Made by a program: the position numbers and the translations under genes. DNA of 64,000 nucleotides. Source: Pseudomonas fulva (lineage in GTDB: Bacteria > Pseudomonadota > Gammaproteobacteria > Pseudomonadales > Pseudomonadaceae). Location: assembly GCF_015680705.1 (NCBI RefSeq), contig NZ_JADNYP010000014.1:1-64000 (forward strand), written 5' to 3'. Below the pieces are notes generated by a model that was given only the letters and a program-made list of their open reading frames with translations, was not told where the DNA came from and made no database searches. This document shows, piece after piece, positions 17,915-26,715 of this stretch (its first letter is position 1; each line of letters starts with the position of its first letter).

Positions 17915-18394
17915 ATGACCGAACACGACTATCTGCTGGCCTGGGGCCTCTATGCCGTAGCAGCCCTGGGCTGCCTGTTGGTGGGCTTTCGCATCACTTG
18001 CTGGATGTGGCGCTGGCTGCGCGAGCCGCTGCGGGTGATCCTGGCCGTGCTGCTGTTCACCCCCACCATCATCGACCCGGTCAAGCACAGCTTCGCTCCG
18101 GCCATCGCCGTCATGGCCCTGGACCTGTTGTTCAAGGTCGGCAACAACGCCCTGCGCGCGGCCTCTGACCTGTCCATGTACGGGCTGATCGCCTTCATCG
18201 CTTACGGGCTGTTCGCCCTGGTGCGCTGGCCGCTGCTCAAGCGCCGGCGAGCACGCGCCCAGGCCCAGGCCCGGCGTGATGCCGAAATGGCGGCCGAGGC
18301 CAAGGCGATCGATGCTGACGAGCGTGACGATCGCCACGCCTATCGCGACCCGCAGTTGGCCACGGCGGGCGGGCGCGTCGAACCCCGTCTCTGA
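17915..18394 (+). CDS. Conserved membrane protein, unknown function
   Basis: 159 residues with about three hydrophobic segments (about 8-28, 38-56 and 88-106), then a basic Arg/Ala-rich cytoplasmic tail from about 110 on. No domain recognised. It has no strong Shine-Dalgarno. The stop lies 17 bp before the yafJ-like amidotransferase gene, so the two are probably co-transcribed. Confidence 0.65.
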   Translation: MTEHDYLLAWGLYAVAALGCLLVGFRITCWMWRWLREPLRVILAVLLFTPTIIDPVKHSFAPAIAVMALDLLFKVGNNALRAASDLSMYGLIAFIAYGLFALVRWPLLKRRRARAQAQARRDAEMAAEAKAIDADERDDRHAYRDPQLATAGGRVEPRL

Positions 18395-18411
18395 GCGAGA
18401 GAGCCCCTGGC

Positions 18412-19185
18412 ATGTGCGAATTGCTTGGCATGAGCGCCAACGTCCCGACCGACATCGTCTTCAGCTTCACCGGCCTGATGCAGCGCGGTGGCCGGACCGG
18501 CCCGCACCGTGACGGCTGGGGCATCGCTTTCTACGAAGGGCGTGGCCTGCGGCTGTTCCAGGACCCGACCGCCAGCAGCGAGTCGGAAGTGGCCAACCTG
18601 GTGCAGCGCTACCCGATCAAGAGCGAAGTGGTCATCGGTCACATCCGTCAGGCCAATGTCGGCAGGGTCTGCCTGTCCAACACCCATCCCTTCGTCCGCG
18701 AACTGTGGGGGCACAACTGGTGTTTCGCGCACAACGGCCAGCTCGCCGACTTCCAGGGCCAGGTCAGTTTCTACCGGCCGGTGGGCGACACCGATAGCGA
18801 GGCGGCCTTCTGCGACCTGCTCAACCGCGTGCGCAGCGCCTTTCCCGAACCGGTGGAAGTGGAACAGCTGCTGCCGGTGCTGGTCGAAGCGTGTGCGGGC
18901 TACCGCGACAAGGGTGTGTTCAACTGCCTGTTGAGCAATGGTGACTGGCTGTTCTGCTTCTGCTCCACCAAGCTGGTGCACATCACCCGTCGCGCGCCGT
19001 TCGGGCCGGCCCGGCTGAAGGACTACGACATGATCGTGGACTTCCAGTCGCAGACCACCCCGAACGACGTGGTCACGGTGATCGCCACCGAGCCCCTGAC
19101 CGAGAACGAGACCTGGAAGAAGTACGAGCCAGGTCAATGGGCCCTTTGGCGACATGGCGAGTGTGTCGCCCACGGGCAGAGCTGA
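18412..19185 (+). CDS. yafJ: Class II glutamine amidotransferase (YafJ family)
   Basis: 257 residues. The N-terminal Cys2 nucleophile of Ntn-type glutamine amidotransferases is present (MCELLGMSANVPTD), with the family motifs GPHRDGWGIAFYEG (about 28-41), GHIRQANVG and NTHPF, and FAHNGQL. It releases ammonia from glutamine; the acceptor reaction of YafJ proteins is not settled. GAGAGAGC precedes the ATG. It lies in a tight run with the membrane protein upstream and the DUF2937 gene 18 bp downstream. Confidence 0.92.
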   Translation: MCELLGMSANVPTDIVFSFTGLMQRGGRTGPHRDGWGIAFYEGRGLRLFQDPTASSESEVANLVQRYPIKSEVVIGHIRQANVGRVCLSNTHPFVRELWGHNWCFAHNGQLADFQGQVSFYRPVGDTDSEAAFCDLLNRVRSAFPEPVEVEQLLPVLVEACAGYRDKGVFNCLLSNGDWLFCFCSTKLVHITRRAPFGPARLKDYDMIVDFQSQTTPNDVVTVIATEPLTENETWKKYEPGQWALWRHGECVAHGQS

Positions 19186-19203
19186 AGCCAGGGAAGTCGC
19201 GCC

Positions 19204-19725
19204 ATGTTCAGAAGTTACCTGCGGTTGCTGTTGTTCACCTTCGGCCTGCTGGCCGGTGTCCAGGTGCCAGGGCTGATCGACAGCTATACCCAGCGGGTCG
19301 AGGCGCACCTGCTCGAATCGCGCCAGGCGCTCAAGGGTTTCCAGCAGACCGCCGAACGCTTCTTCAACGGCGACCTGCAGGCGCTGGTGCGGCATTACCG
19401 CACCAGCAACGACCCGGTCTTCAACAGCGACGCCAACAGCATCGAAAGCCTGCTGCTGCGCAACCGGGTCCTGGAACGAGAATGGCAGAACCTGCAAGGC
19501 CCATGGGCCAGTCGCACCTGGCACGTGCTGGTGACTCCCGACCCGCAGCTGCGCGACGAGACCTTGAAGGGTTATACCTACCAGGTGCTGCTGGTGCCCG
19601 AGGCGATGGCCTGGGGCATAGGGCTGGGCCTGGTGTTGGCGCTGGTCATCGAGAGCCTGTTGCTGCTGCTCGGCCGGCTGCTGCTGGGGCTACGGCGCCA
19701 GCCCGTCAAGGAGAGCTGGCGCTGA
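19204..19725 (+). CDS. DUF2937 family membrane protein
   Basis: 173 residues with an N-terminal membrane segment (about 4-24) and a C-terminal one (about 136-160) flanking a soluble coiled-coil-like middle. This layout is typical of DUF2937. Inner membrane, function unknown. GGGAAG lies upstream of the ATG. Probably the last gene of the three-gene run, ending at the hairpin at 19734-19801. Confidence 0.8.
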   Translation: MFRSYLRLLLFTFGLLAGVQVPGLIDSYTQRVEAHLLESRQALKGFQQTAERFFNGDLQALVRHYRTSNDPVFNSDANSIESLLLRNRVLEREWQNLQGPWASRTWHVLVTPDPQLRDETLKGYTYQVLLVPEAMAWGIGLGLVLALVIESLLLLLGRLLLGLRRQPVKESWR

Positions 19726-19733
19726 AGCTCCGC

Positions 19734-19801
19734 GCCACAAGCTGCAAGCAAAAGCGGATCGCATGAACGACACGATCCGCTTCTAGCTTGCAGCTTGTGG
19801 C
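19734..19801. terminator. Bidirectional nested hairpin between convergent genes
   Basis: A perfect 16-bp outer stem GCCACAAGCTGCAAGC/GCTTGCAGCTTGTGGC encloses a second stem GCGGATCG/CGATCCGC. It fills the space between two stop codons. A related element (GCAAGCTGCAAGCC) lies at 33963-34020. There is no long T run. Confidence 0.65.
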
Positions 19802-20038
19802 TCACCCCCGCAAAGGCTGAACGATCCGTTCGATCTTGTCCTTGATCAGCAGGCGCTCCTTGCGCAGGCGGTTGACCTCGTCATCCGCGGTGCCGTTTCT
19901 CTCTGCCGCGACGACGGCCTTGTCGCTGGCGTTGTACTCCTTGTGCAGCCGGTGCAGCGTGGGGTCCTTGTCGATAAAGGCCTGGAATGCCTCTTCGGTC
20001 ACGTGCAGGTCAGCAAGCAGATCGTGCGGTACTGGCAT
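19802..20038 (-). CDS. YdcH family protein (DUF465)
   Basis: 78-residue helical protein of the DUF465/YdcH group: charged helical hairpin with the typical FQAFIDKDPTLHRLHKEYNA and RLRKERLLIKDKIERIV stretches. Function unknown; cytoplasmic. The start MPVPHDLL has GAGGTGAAG upstream. Confidence 0.85.
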   Translation of the reverse strand: MPVPHDLLADLHVTEEAFQAFIDKDPTLHRLHKEYNASDKAVVAAERNGTADDEVNRLRKERLLIKDKIERIVQPLRG

Positions 20039-20151
20039 CTCTTCACCTCGGTCAGGGATTGGCAGGATCTAGAGCTTTGAGGATAGCTGGTTTGCCAGGT
20101 TCCCGAGCTGGACTAGGCTTGTCTGATCCTACTGAAGCAGGAACGCCCGTG

Positions 20152-20520
20152 ATGCCTCATCTGAACCTGGAGTACAGCGACAACCTGGCCGAACTGAAGG
20201 TCGAGCTGGTGCTGCTGCGCCTGAACCAGGCGCTGGTCGCCAGCGGGCAGTTCGCCGACGAGCTCGACATCAAGAGCCGGGCCCAGGGCTTCGGGCATTT
20301 CCGGGTGGGCATCTCGCCGCTGAGCCGCGGCTTCGTCCATGTCCGTCTGGCGATGCTGGCCGGGCGCTCGGCTGAAGTGAAGCGGCAGTTGTCGGCAGCC
20401 TTGCTCGAGGTACTGCGCGAAACCGTCGTTGCACGGCCGGGCATGGACATCCAGCTATGCGCGGAAATTCTCGACATCGAGCGCGAGTCCTACGCCAAGC
20501 TGCGCCTGCCAGCCGACTGA
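20152..20520 (+). CDS. 5-carboxymethyl-2-hydroxymuconate isomerase homologue
   Basis: 122 residues of the CHMI branch of the tautomerase superfamily. The ATG is followed by a Pro codon (MPHLNLEYSDNL), the catalytic Pro1 once Met is removed. FGHFRVGISPLSRGFVHVRL and the C-terminal ERESYAKLRLPAD also fit CHMI. In 4-hydroxyphenylacetate degradation CHMI isomerises 5-carboxymethyl-2-hydroxymuconate, but no hpa genes are nearby, so the real substrate may differ. GCAGGAACG upstream supports this start. Confidence 0.8.
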   Translation: MPHLNLEYSDNLAELKVELVLLRLNQALVASGQFADELDIKSRAQGFGHFRVGISPLSRGFVHVRLAMLAGRSAEVKRQLSAALLEVLRETVVARPGMDIQLCAEILDIERESYAKLRLPAD

Positions 20521-20620
20521 GCCGGGCAGGTGCGCCACGCCTGGCCTGCCGCCGGGCGCCGGTTTCCCGCGAGAGGCTTGCGCCGTATATACTGCGCGCC
20601 ACTGTTTGCGGGAGAGCTTC

Positions 20621-21751
20621 GTGGCCATCGAAATACACTGGATCCTTGACGACCAGCGCCTGGCCGAACATTGCCAGGCCTGGCGTCGACTACCCTTCGT
20701 GGCAGTCGACACCGAATTCATGCGGGTCGACACGTTCTATCCGAAAGCGGGGCTGGTGCAGGTCGGTGACGGCCAGCGGGCCTATCTCATCGATCCCTTG
20801 CTGATCCGCGACTGGAGACCGCTGGCCGAGCTGCTCGAGGATCCCGCCGTGCTCAAGGTGCTGCATGCCTGCAGCGAAGACCTCGAGGTGCTGCTGCGCC
20901 TGACCGGCAAGCTGCCGCAACCGCTGTTCGACACCCAACTGGCCGCGGGCTACCTGAACATCGGTTTCTCCATGGGCTATTCGCGCCTGGTGCAGGAAGT
21001 GCTGGGGCTCGAGCTGCCCAAGGGCGAGACCCGCTCCGACTGGCTGCAGCGGCCACTGTCGCAGACCCAGGTCAGCTACGCCGCCGAGGATGCCGTGCAT
21101 CTGGCCGAGCTGTACAGCGCCCTGCGTCCGCGGCTGTCCGACGAGCGCTTCGCCTGGGTCGTGGAGGACGGGGCCGAACTGGTCGCGCAACTGCGCCGCG
21201 AAGTGGAGCCCGAGTCGCTGTACCGCGAGGTCAAGCTGGCGTGGAAGTTGTCGCGTCAACAGCTGGCGGTACTGCGCGAGCTGTGCGCCTGGCGCGAGCG
21301 TGAAGCGCGTGGCCGCGACGTGCCGCGCAATCGCATCCTGCGCGAACATGCCCTCTGGCCCATGGCCAAGAGCCAGCCGGACAACCTGTCCGCGCTCGCC
21401 CGGATCGATGACATGCATCCGCGTACCATCCGCCAGGACGGTGAGCAACTGCTGGCGCTGATCCGTCAGGCTGCCGCGCTGCCACCCGAACAGTGGCCGG
21501 AACCGTTGCCCGAGCCGCTGCCGATCGAGGCCTCCGGCGTACTCAAGCGGCTGCGCGCCATCGGCCAGGCCGAAGGCGAAAGGCTGGGCATCGCGCCTGA
21601 GCTGATGCTGCGCAAGAAGACACTCGAGGCGCTGCTCAAGAGTGGCTTCCCCGATGGTCCCTATCATTTGCCCGAGTCGCTGCGCGGCTGGCGCCGCGAG
21701 CGCATGGGTCAGGCCCTGCTGGAAAGTCTGGCAGGCGCTGGAGAATCCTGA
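20621..21751 (+). CDS. rnd: Ribonuclease D
   Basis: 376-residue 3'-5' exoribonuclease for tRNA and small RNA maturation. DEDDy catalytic residues are visible: D30/E32 (VDTEF), D87 (HACSEDLEV), Y153 and D157 (YAAEDAVHL). An HRDC domain follows at about 210-290. The GTG start has GGGAGAGCTTC upstream. Its stop overlaps the ycgL start by 1 nt, giving translational coupling. Confidence 0.95.
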   Translation: MAIEIHWILDDQRLAEHCQAWRRLPFVAVDTEFMRVDTFYPKAGLVQVGDGQRAYLIDPLLIRDWRPLAELLEDPAVLKVLHACSEDLEVLLRLTGKLPQPLFDTQLAAGYLNIGFSMGYSRLVQEVLGLELPKGETRSDWLQRPLSQTQVSYAAEDAVHLAELYSALRPRLSDERFAWVVEDGAELVAQLRREVEPESLYREVKLAWKLSRQQLAVLRELCAWREREARGRDVPRNRILREHALWPMAKSQPDNLSALARIDDMHPRTIRQDGEQLLALIRQAAALPPEQWPEPLPEPLPIEASGVLKRLRAIGQAEGERLGIAPELMLRKKTLEALLKSGFPDGPYHLPESLRGWRRERMGQALLESLAGAGES

Positions 21752-22044
21752 TGAAACGTATCTGTTCGATCTACAAGAGCCCACGCAAGAACGAGATGTA
21801 CCTCTACGTGCTCAAGGCCGATGGCCTGCAGCGAGTGCCCGAGGGGTTGTTGCCGTTCTTCGGCACCCCGGTACATGCCTTCGACCTGGTGCTCAGCCCC
21901 GAGCGCAAGCTGGCCCGCGAAGACATCGCCAAGGTGCTGGAGAACCTCGACAACCAAGGGTATCACCTGCAGATGCCGCCGCCTGAGGACGAATACATCG
22001 AGCACCTGCCAGAGGAGCTGTTGCGGCGCAACGATCCGGCTTGA
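21751..22044 (+). CDS. ycgL: YcgL domain-containing protein
   Basis: 97-residue protein of the YcgL family (MKRICSIYKSPRKNEMYLYV, then FFGTPVHAFDLVLSPERKLA). The rnd-ycgL order is conserved in Pseudomonas. Function not established. The TGATG junction shows coupling to rnd. Confidence 0.92.
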   Translation: MKRICSIYKSPRKNEMYLYVLKADGLQRVPEGLLPFFGTPVHAFDLVLSPERKLAREDIAKVLENLDNQGYHLQMPPPEDEYIEHLPEELLRRNDPA

Positions 22045-22077
22045 ACGCAGGCCGTGTGCAGAAGGCCCTCCAGGGCG

Positions 22078-22118
22078 CCGGACCGGCCGCGATGGGCGCG
22101 CGGCGGCCTCGGGGGCTG
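22078..22118. repeat. REP-like palindrome
   Basis: CGGACCGGCCGCGATGGGCG then CGCGGCGGCCTCGG, between ycgL and the dehydrogenase gene. It resembles 3781-3815. Confidence 0.45.
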
Positions 22119-22189
22119 GCAGGCTCGAAGGACAGTGCCTGAACCTAACAACGCGGCAACCGTGCCGTAGCCACCAGGGAAACCCGCCC

Positions 22190-23122
22190 ATGCGCATCCT
22201 GCTCGCCGAACAGCAACATGCCTGCTACGCCAGGCTCCTGGCCGAAGCTGCGCCGGACCTCGATATCGTCGGCGGTGACGACATCGCCGAGCTGGCTGGC
22301 CAGGCCGGCCAGTGTGCAATCTGGCTTGGTCAGCCTGACCTGCTCGCGGGCTTGCTGCGCCGGTGCCCGGCACCGGCCTGGATGCAGTCCACCTGGGCAG
22401 GCATCACGCCGCTGCTGGCCGAGGGGCTGCCACGCGACTATCGTCTGACCCGGGCGGTCGGGGTCTTCGGCCAGGTGATGGCCGAATACATGCTGACCTA
22501 CCTGCTTGCCCATGAGCGGCGGCTGCTGGAGCGGTTGGCCAGCCAAGGCGAATGCGTCTGGAACGACCGCCCCGGCGGCACTCTGCAGGGCCGCACGGTA
22601 CTGATCGTCGGGGTCGGCGAAATCGGCCAGCGCGTCGCCGAGTTCCTCGCGCCGTTTGGCGTGAGCTTGCTGGGCATCGCCAGCAGTGCCCGTGCCCAGC
22701 CACCGTTCGCCGAGGTAGCCACCCTGGCGCAGCTGCCGAACCTGGTCGAACGAGCGGACCATGTATTGAACCTGCTGCCCAACACCCCGGCCACCCATGA
22801 TCTGTACGACGCGGCCTTGCTGGGCCGTTTCAAGCCTGGGGCGTTGTTCATCAACGCAGGGCGCGGCGTCTCGGTGGTCGATGCCGACCTGGTCGAGGCC
22901 TTGCAGGCCGGCCGGCTCGGCGGGGCGGTACTGGATGTCTGCCGGGAGGAACCGCTGCCAGCGGAGCATCCGTTCTGGGCCACCCCTGGCCTGCTGCTGA
23001 CCGGCCACAGCGCCGCGCCTACCTCGCCCATCGGCATGACGCGCCTGTTCCTGGACAATCTCGATGCCTATCAGGCCAATGCACCGATGCAGGGAACGGT
23101 AGACTTCCAGCGCGGCTATTGA
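22190..23122 (+). CDS. D-2-hydroxyacid dehydrogenase (GhrA-like)
   Basis: 310-residue NAD(P)-dependent oxidoreductase of the D-isomer-specific 2-hydroxyacid dehydrogenase family; probably reduces glyoxylate, hydroxypyruvate or related 2-oxoacids. The Rossmann loop VGVGEIGQRVAEF lies at about 139-151, the catalytic Arg region NAGRGVSVVDADLV at about 222-235, the Glu in CREEPLP, and the His in LLTGHSAAP. The start MRILLAEQQ has CCAGGGAAA upstream; the reading back to 21821 covers ycgL. Exact substrate unknown. Confidence 0.87.
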   Translation: MRILLAEQQHACYARLLAEAAPDLDIVGGDDIAELAGQAGQCAIWLGQPDLLAGLLRRCPAPAWMQSTWAGITPLLAEGLPRDYRLTRAVGVFGQVMAEYMLTYLLAHERRLLERLASQGECVWNDRPGGTLQGRTVLIVGVGEIGQRVAEFLAPFGVSLLGIASSARAQPPFAEVATLAQLPNLVERADHVLNLLPNTPATHDLYDAALLGRFKPGALFINAGRGVSVVDADLVEALQAGRLGGAVLDVCREEPLPAEHPFWATPGLLLTGHSAAPTSPIGMTRLFLDNLDAYQANAPMQGTVDFQRGY

Positions 23123-23189
23123 CAAAGCCCCGAGCCGCCCAGCGTAGCCACGCGCGCCAGCGCATACGCGTCAAGCTCTTGCTTGCCGC

Positions 23190-23783
23190 TCAGAGGGTGA
23201 AATCACCCTCGGCCGCCAGCTCGCTCAGCGGACGACGCGAGCTCGGCGCTTCGCGCGCTTGCAGCCCCTCGGCCAGGCTGGCCTTGTCGCCCAGCTTGCC
23301 GATGGCGACCATGGCGTGCACCTCGTAACCCTCCGGGATCTTCAGCTCGCGACGCGCCAGTTCCTTGTCGAAGCCGGCCATGCCGTGGGTGTGCCAGCCG
23401 CTCAGGCTGGCCTGCAGGGCCAGGTGCGCCCAGGCCGAGCCGGTATCGAAGGTGTGCCACAGCGCGGGCGATTCTTCCTCGGCGCCCGGCGCGGTGAAGG
23501 TGGTCTTGGAAATGATCACCACCAGCGCCGAGGCGTGCTGGGCCCAGCTGCGGTTGAACGGTACCAGCAATTGCAGGTAGCGCTCCCAGTTCGGAGTGCC
23601 CCGGCGGGCGAACAGAAAGCGCCAGGGCTGCGAGTTGTAGGCCGAAGGCGCCCAGCGGGCAGCTTCCAGGAAGCTGAGCAGGATCTGTTCGCTGATCGGT
23701 TCGTCGCTGAAGGCGCGCGGGGACCAGCGGTTGATGAATTGTTCATCGATGGCGTAGTCCGCCACGCGTGGAGTGTCGCTCAT
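23190..23783 (-). CDS. Nitroreductase family protein
   Basis: 197-residue FMN-dependent NAD(P)H oxidoreductase of the nitroreductase fold. Typical blocks are RWSPRAFSDEPI (FMN phosphate contact, about 19-30), EAARWAPSAYNSQPWRF (about 41-57) and the dimer-region AWAHLALQASLSGWHTHGM (about 117-135). It likely reduces quinones, nitroaromatics or similar compounds. Single gene; GGAGCGATC precedes the ATG. Confidence 0.88.
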   Translation of the reverse strand: MSDTPRVADYAIDEQFINRWSPRAFSDEPISEQILLSFLEAARWAPSAYNSQPWRFLFARRGTPNWERYLQLLVPFNRSWAQHASALVVIISKTTFTAPGAEEESPALWHTFDTGSAWAHLALQASLSGWHTHGMAGFDKELARRELKIPEGYEVHAMVAIGKLGDKASLAEGLQAREAPSSRRPLSELAAEGDFTL

Positions 23784-23928
23784 GATCGCTCCTGCAAGGT
23801 TTGGGGAAGCCGCACGCTACTGCGTTGCAGCGGCCCTGACAAGCGGTCTGGCTTTGCTGGCGGACAGGCTCTAGACTGGCGCCGCCGCGCCCCGGCGGCT
23901 GAACGAGTCGATTGCAGGAACCTGTGTG

Positions 23929-24378
23929 ATGATCGCCGATACCGCGCCTTTCTGGCGGCGCAAGACCCTCGAACAACTCGACCCGCAGGAGTGGGAGTCG
24001 CTGTGCGACGGTTGTGGGCTGTGCTGCTTGCAGAAACTCGAGGACGAGGACGACAACAGCGTCTGGTACACGCGCATCGCCTGCAAGCTGCTGGACCTGC
24101 ACAGCTGCCAGTGCAGCGACTATCCACGACGCTTCGCCCAGGTGCCTGACTGCATCCAGCTCACCCCTGGCAAGGCCGATCAGTTCACCTGGCTGCCGGC
24201 TACCTGCGGCTACCGCCTGGTCAGCGAGGGCAAGGACCTGCCCGATTGGCACCACCTGGTCTGCGGTGATCGCCAGCAGGTCCACCGCCAGCGCGTTTCC
24301 CAGTCCGGGCGCATGCTCAGCGAGGCCAATGTGGCCGAAGACGACTGGGAAGACTACCTGATCTTCCGTGCCAGCTAG
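23929..24378 (+). CDS. ycgN: YcgN family cysteine cluster protein (UPF0260)
   Basis: 149 residues with the Cys cluster CDGCGLCCLQKL (about 27-38) and later Cys in CKLLDLHSCQCSDYP. This matches YcgN/UPF0260, thought to bind a metal or an Fe-S cluster. An immediately preceding GTG (23926) could also start translation; the ATG is preferred, with GCAGGAACC 8-10 nt upstream. Function unknown. Confidence 0.88.
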   Translation: MIADTAPFWRRKTLEQLDPQEWESLCDGCGLCCLQKLEDEDDNSVWYTRIACKLLDLHSCQCSDYPRRFAQVPDCIQLTPGKADQFTWLPATCGYRLVSEGKDLPDWHHLVCGDRQQVHRQRVSQSGRMLSEANVAEDDWEDYLIFRAS

Positions 24379-24548
24379 GCTTTGCAGGCAGCGCTCGCGC
24401 TGCGTGGATGACAGGCTCGGAAGGCTCATTGCAGCCGGTAGGCTGCGCTTGCTGGCCTGGTTCGCCTTGCCCGGTCGTGGCTCGGCGACTTTCGTACAAA
24501 CCTTCGGTCGTCCACGGCGTCCCGCCTGCGCCGAACAAGGAGTGCTCA

Positions 24549-25760
24549 ATGCATCGCCGTCTGGTACTGCTCGTATGCCTGCTAGCCAGCGCGCCAGCCT
24601 GGGCCCGCAAGGTCGATCTCGATTACCAGGTGCGTCTGCTGCCAGCGACCGGCCAGGCCGAAGTGCGCCTGGTGCTGGCCGACGGCAGTGCGGTGCGCAG
24701 CCTGGATTTCGCCTTGGGCAAGCAGGGCGCCTACAGCGGTTTCCAGGCCGATGGGCAATGGCTGCCAACGACCAAGGGCGATCGCGGCACCTGGCGTCCA
24801 GCGCCAGGCAAGGCCAGCCTGGCCTATCGCGTGCGGCTGGACCAGCCGGGGCGCGATGGCCTCCGTGACAGCCGCATCACCGCGCACTGGGCGCTGTTTC
24901 GCGGCGACCAGTTGGTCCCCGTGGCCCGGCTCGACCAGCAGGATGGCGTCGAACTGGTCGCTCGCCTGGGCTTCGAGCTGCCTGCAGGTTGGCAGAGCAT
25001 CGAGACCGCCTGGCCGCGTATCGGCAAGCAACGCTTTCGCGTCGACGATGTTTCGCGGCTGTTCGACCGGCCAACCGGTTGGATGCTGGCCGGCAAGCTT
25101 GGCAGCCGACGCGCGCGCCTGGGCGAGACCGAAGTCACCATCGCCGCGCCGCGCGGGCAGGGCATGCGACGTCTGGATACCCTGACCTTGCTGACCTTCG
25201 TCTGGCCGCAGCTGCAGGCGGTTTTTGCCCGCAACCCGCCCAAGCTGCTGGTGGTCGCGGCGCGAGAAGGTCTGGGACGCGGCGTGGCAAGTGCGCACCG
25301 CTCGCTGTATCTCGACAGTGCGCGGCCGCTGATCAACGAGAGCGGCAGCAGTCCGCTGTTGCGCGCGCTGGTGCAGTCGTTTGCCCAGATCAGCGACCGC
25401 GAGGCCAGCGACTGGATCGGCGAAAGCCTCGCCGACTACTACGCCACCGTCTTGCTGCGTCGGGCTGGCGGGCTCAGCGACGACCGCTACCAGCTCATGC
25501 AAGAGCGTCTCGAGAGTCGCTCGGCCAAGGTCAGCCGCCTGCGTGGCGAACAGGCCAGCCCGGCCCAGGTCGCGCGCGGGGTGCTGTTGCTGCAGGCACT
25601 GGACCGAGAGATTCGCCTGCATACCCACGACAAGCGTTCGCTGGATGACGTCACGCGCGCGCTGATGCGCCTGCCGAGCGTGAATACCGAGGAGTTCGTG
25701 CAGATCAGCGAGAGCGTGCTGGGGCGCAAGTCGCAGGTACTGGATACGCCGTTGTTGTAG
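24549..25760 (+). CDS. Exported M1/M61-like peptidase homologue, probably inactive
   Basis: 403 residues with a signal peptide (MHRRLVLLVCLLASAPAWA). The middle resembles the C-terminal part of gluzincin aminopeptidases: SPLLRALVQSFAQI (268-281), then WIGESLADYYATVLLRR (289-305), which corresponds to the family's WLxEGLAxYY with the Glu ligand kept (E292). The HExxH zinc motif is not present: R272, A273 and Q276 occupy the expected H, E and H positions. It is therefore probably a non-catalytic periplasmic homologue. GGAGTGCTCA precedes the ATG. Confidence 0.7.
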   Translation: MHRRLVLLVCLLASAPAWARKVDLDYQVRLLPATGQAEVRLVLADGSAVRSLDFALGKQGAYSGFQADGQWLPTTKGDRGTWRPAPGKASLAYRVRLDQPGRDGLRDSRITAHWALFRGDQLVPVARLDQQDGVELVARLGFELPAGWQSIETAWPRIGKQRFRVDDVSRLFDRPTGWMLAGKLGSRRARLGETEVTIAAPRGQGMRRLDTLTLLTFVWPQLQAVFARNPPKLLVVAAREGLGRGVASAHRSLYLDSARPLINESGSSPLLRALVQSFAQISDREASDWIGESLADYYATVLLRRAGGLSDDRYQLMQERLESRSAKVSRLRGEQASPAQVARGVLLLQALDREIRLHTHDKRSLDDVTRALMRLPSVNTEEFVQISESVLGRKSQVLDTPLL

Positions 25761-26126
25761 GAATGGCTGCTGGGTCTGGTTTCGGTATGGCCAGCGCGTT
25801 GCGCGAAGCATCTGCTCCGAAGTGATGATGCGCCTTTGCGCCGCGATGGCCCGCGCAGCGGCCCCAGCCTCTCGCAAACAACACGACCTCTGCGCGAGCC
25901 TGTTCAGAACTGCCGGTGGTCGGACCCTGAAGCCGCTGCGCCCCCGGTCGCGGCACTGTAGCCGCCTCCATAGTTTCTGGCCGTGCTTGCGGCGCCATCG
26001 GTGGGTAGTGCAGGGCCGGACGTAGGGGTCGCCGCCGGGACCCCGGAGCGGCCTCGGGATCCGACAGGTTCCTACGCCTTCAGGCCCTGCAAAAATGCCA
26101 TTGGCGGTGCCGGAGGCAGGGATCGC
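25761..26126. other. 366-bp gap with degenerate REP-like sequence only
   Basis: No convincing gene. TTGCGCCGCGATGGCCCGCG then CAGCGGCCCC (about 25833-25865) and CCCCGGTCGCGGCACTGTAG (about 25940-25960) look like decayed REP pieces. Nothing else is recognised. Confidence 0.4.
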
Positions 26127-26474
26127 TCAGGGCTTGGGCGTCAGCAGCCCGTCGTCGCCGGTCACGCTCGCTTCGCGGGTCGCTGCGTCGGCGTTGGTGC
26201 GCAGGGCCTTGAGGTCCGCGGCATCCTGCTCGATGTCCGAGCGCAGTGTGTGCAATTCGCCACGGCGTTGCTGCAGCCAGGATTTGGCCGCGCAGTGACC
26301 GCTGAAGCCGCGCACCAGCGCCAGGCCGCCGACCGCCACCTGCAGGATGCCGACCAGGCCGCCACGACGCAGGCCCTTGCTCAGCAGCAGCGCGCCACCG
26401 GCCAGCGAGCTGGCGCGTTCCAGGCCATGGACGTTCTTTTCGTGTGGGTTGTTGAGCGAGTGGATATCAAGCAT
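26127..26474 (-). CDS. DUF2892-like small membrane protein
   Basis: 115 residues. NPHEKNVHGLERASSLAGGA then LLLSKGLRRGGLVGILQVAV and GGLALVRGFSGHC (about 9-62) match the YgaP-type DUF2892 membrane hairpin. A hydrophilic helical tail follows. Inner membrane, role unknown. The start MLDIHSLNNP has AGGAGATCC upstream. Confidence 0.75.
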   Translation of the reverse strand: MLDIHSLNNPHEKNVHGLERASSLAGGALLLSKGLRRGGLVGILQVAVGGLALVRGFSGHCAAKSWLQQRRGELHTLRSDIEQDAADLKALRTNADAATREASVTGDDGLLTPKP

Positions 26475-26715
26475 GACAGGATCTCCTGAGAAGGTGTAAG
26501 CAGCAGACCTTTGCCCTTGTCGGCCCGTTCATTCCGGTTGCCCACCGGTAGGTCGGGGCCGGCGCGCAGGCCTTGCGCGTGGCTCGCATTGGCCGTATGC
26601 GCCGCTGTCGCACGCCAGACAGGCGCCCGGCACCTTGCACCCTGCGAACGAACACCTCCAGCCTGTCTCGGTCACATGCTTTGAACCCATGGTGTCATCC
26701 TCGGAGGCTTCATTC

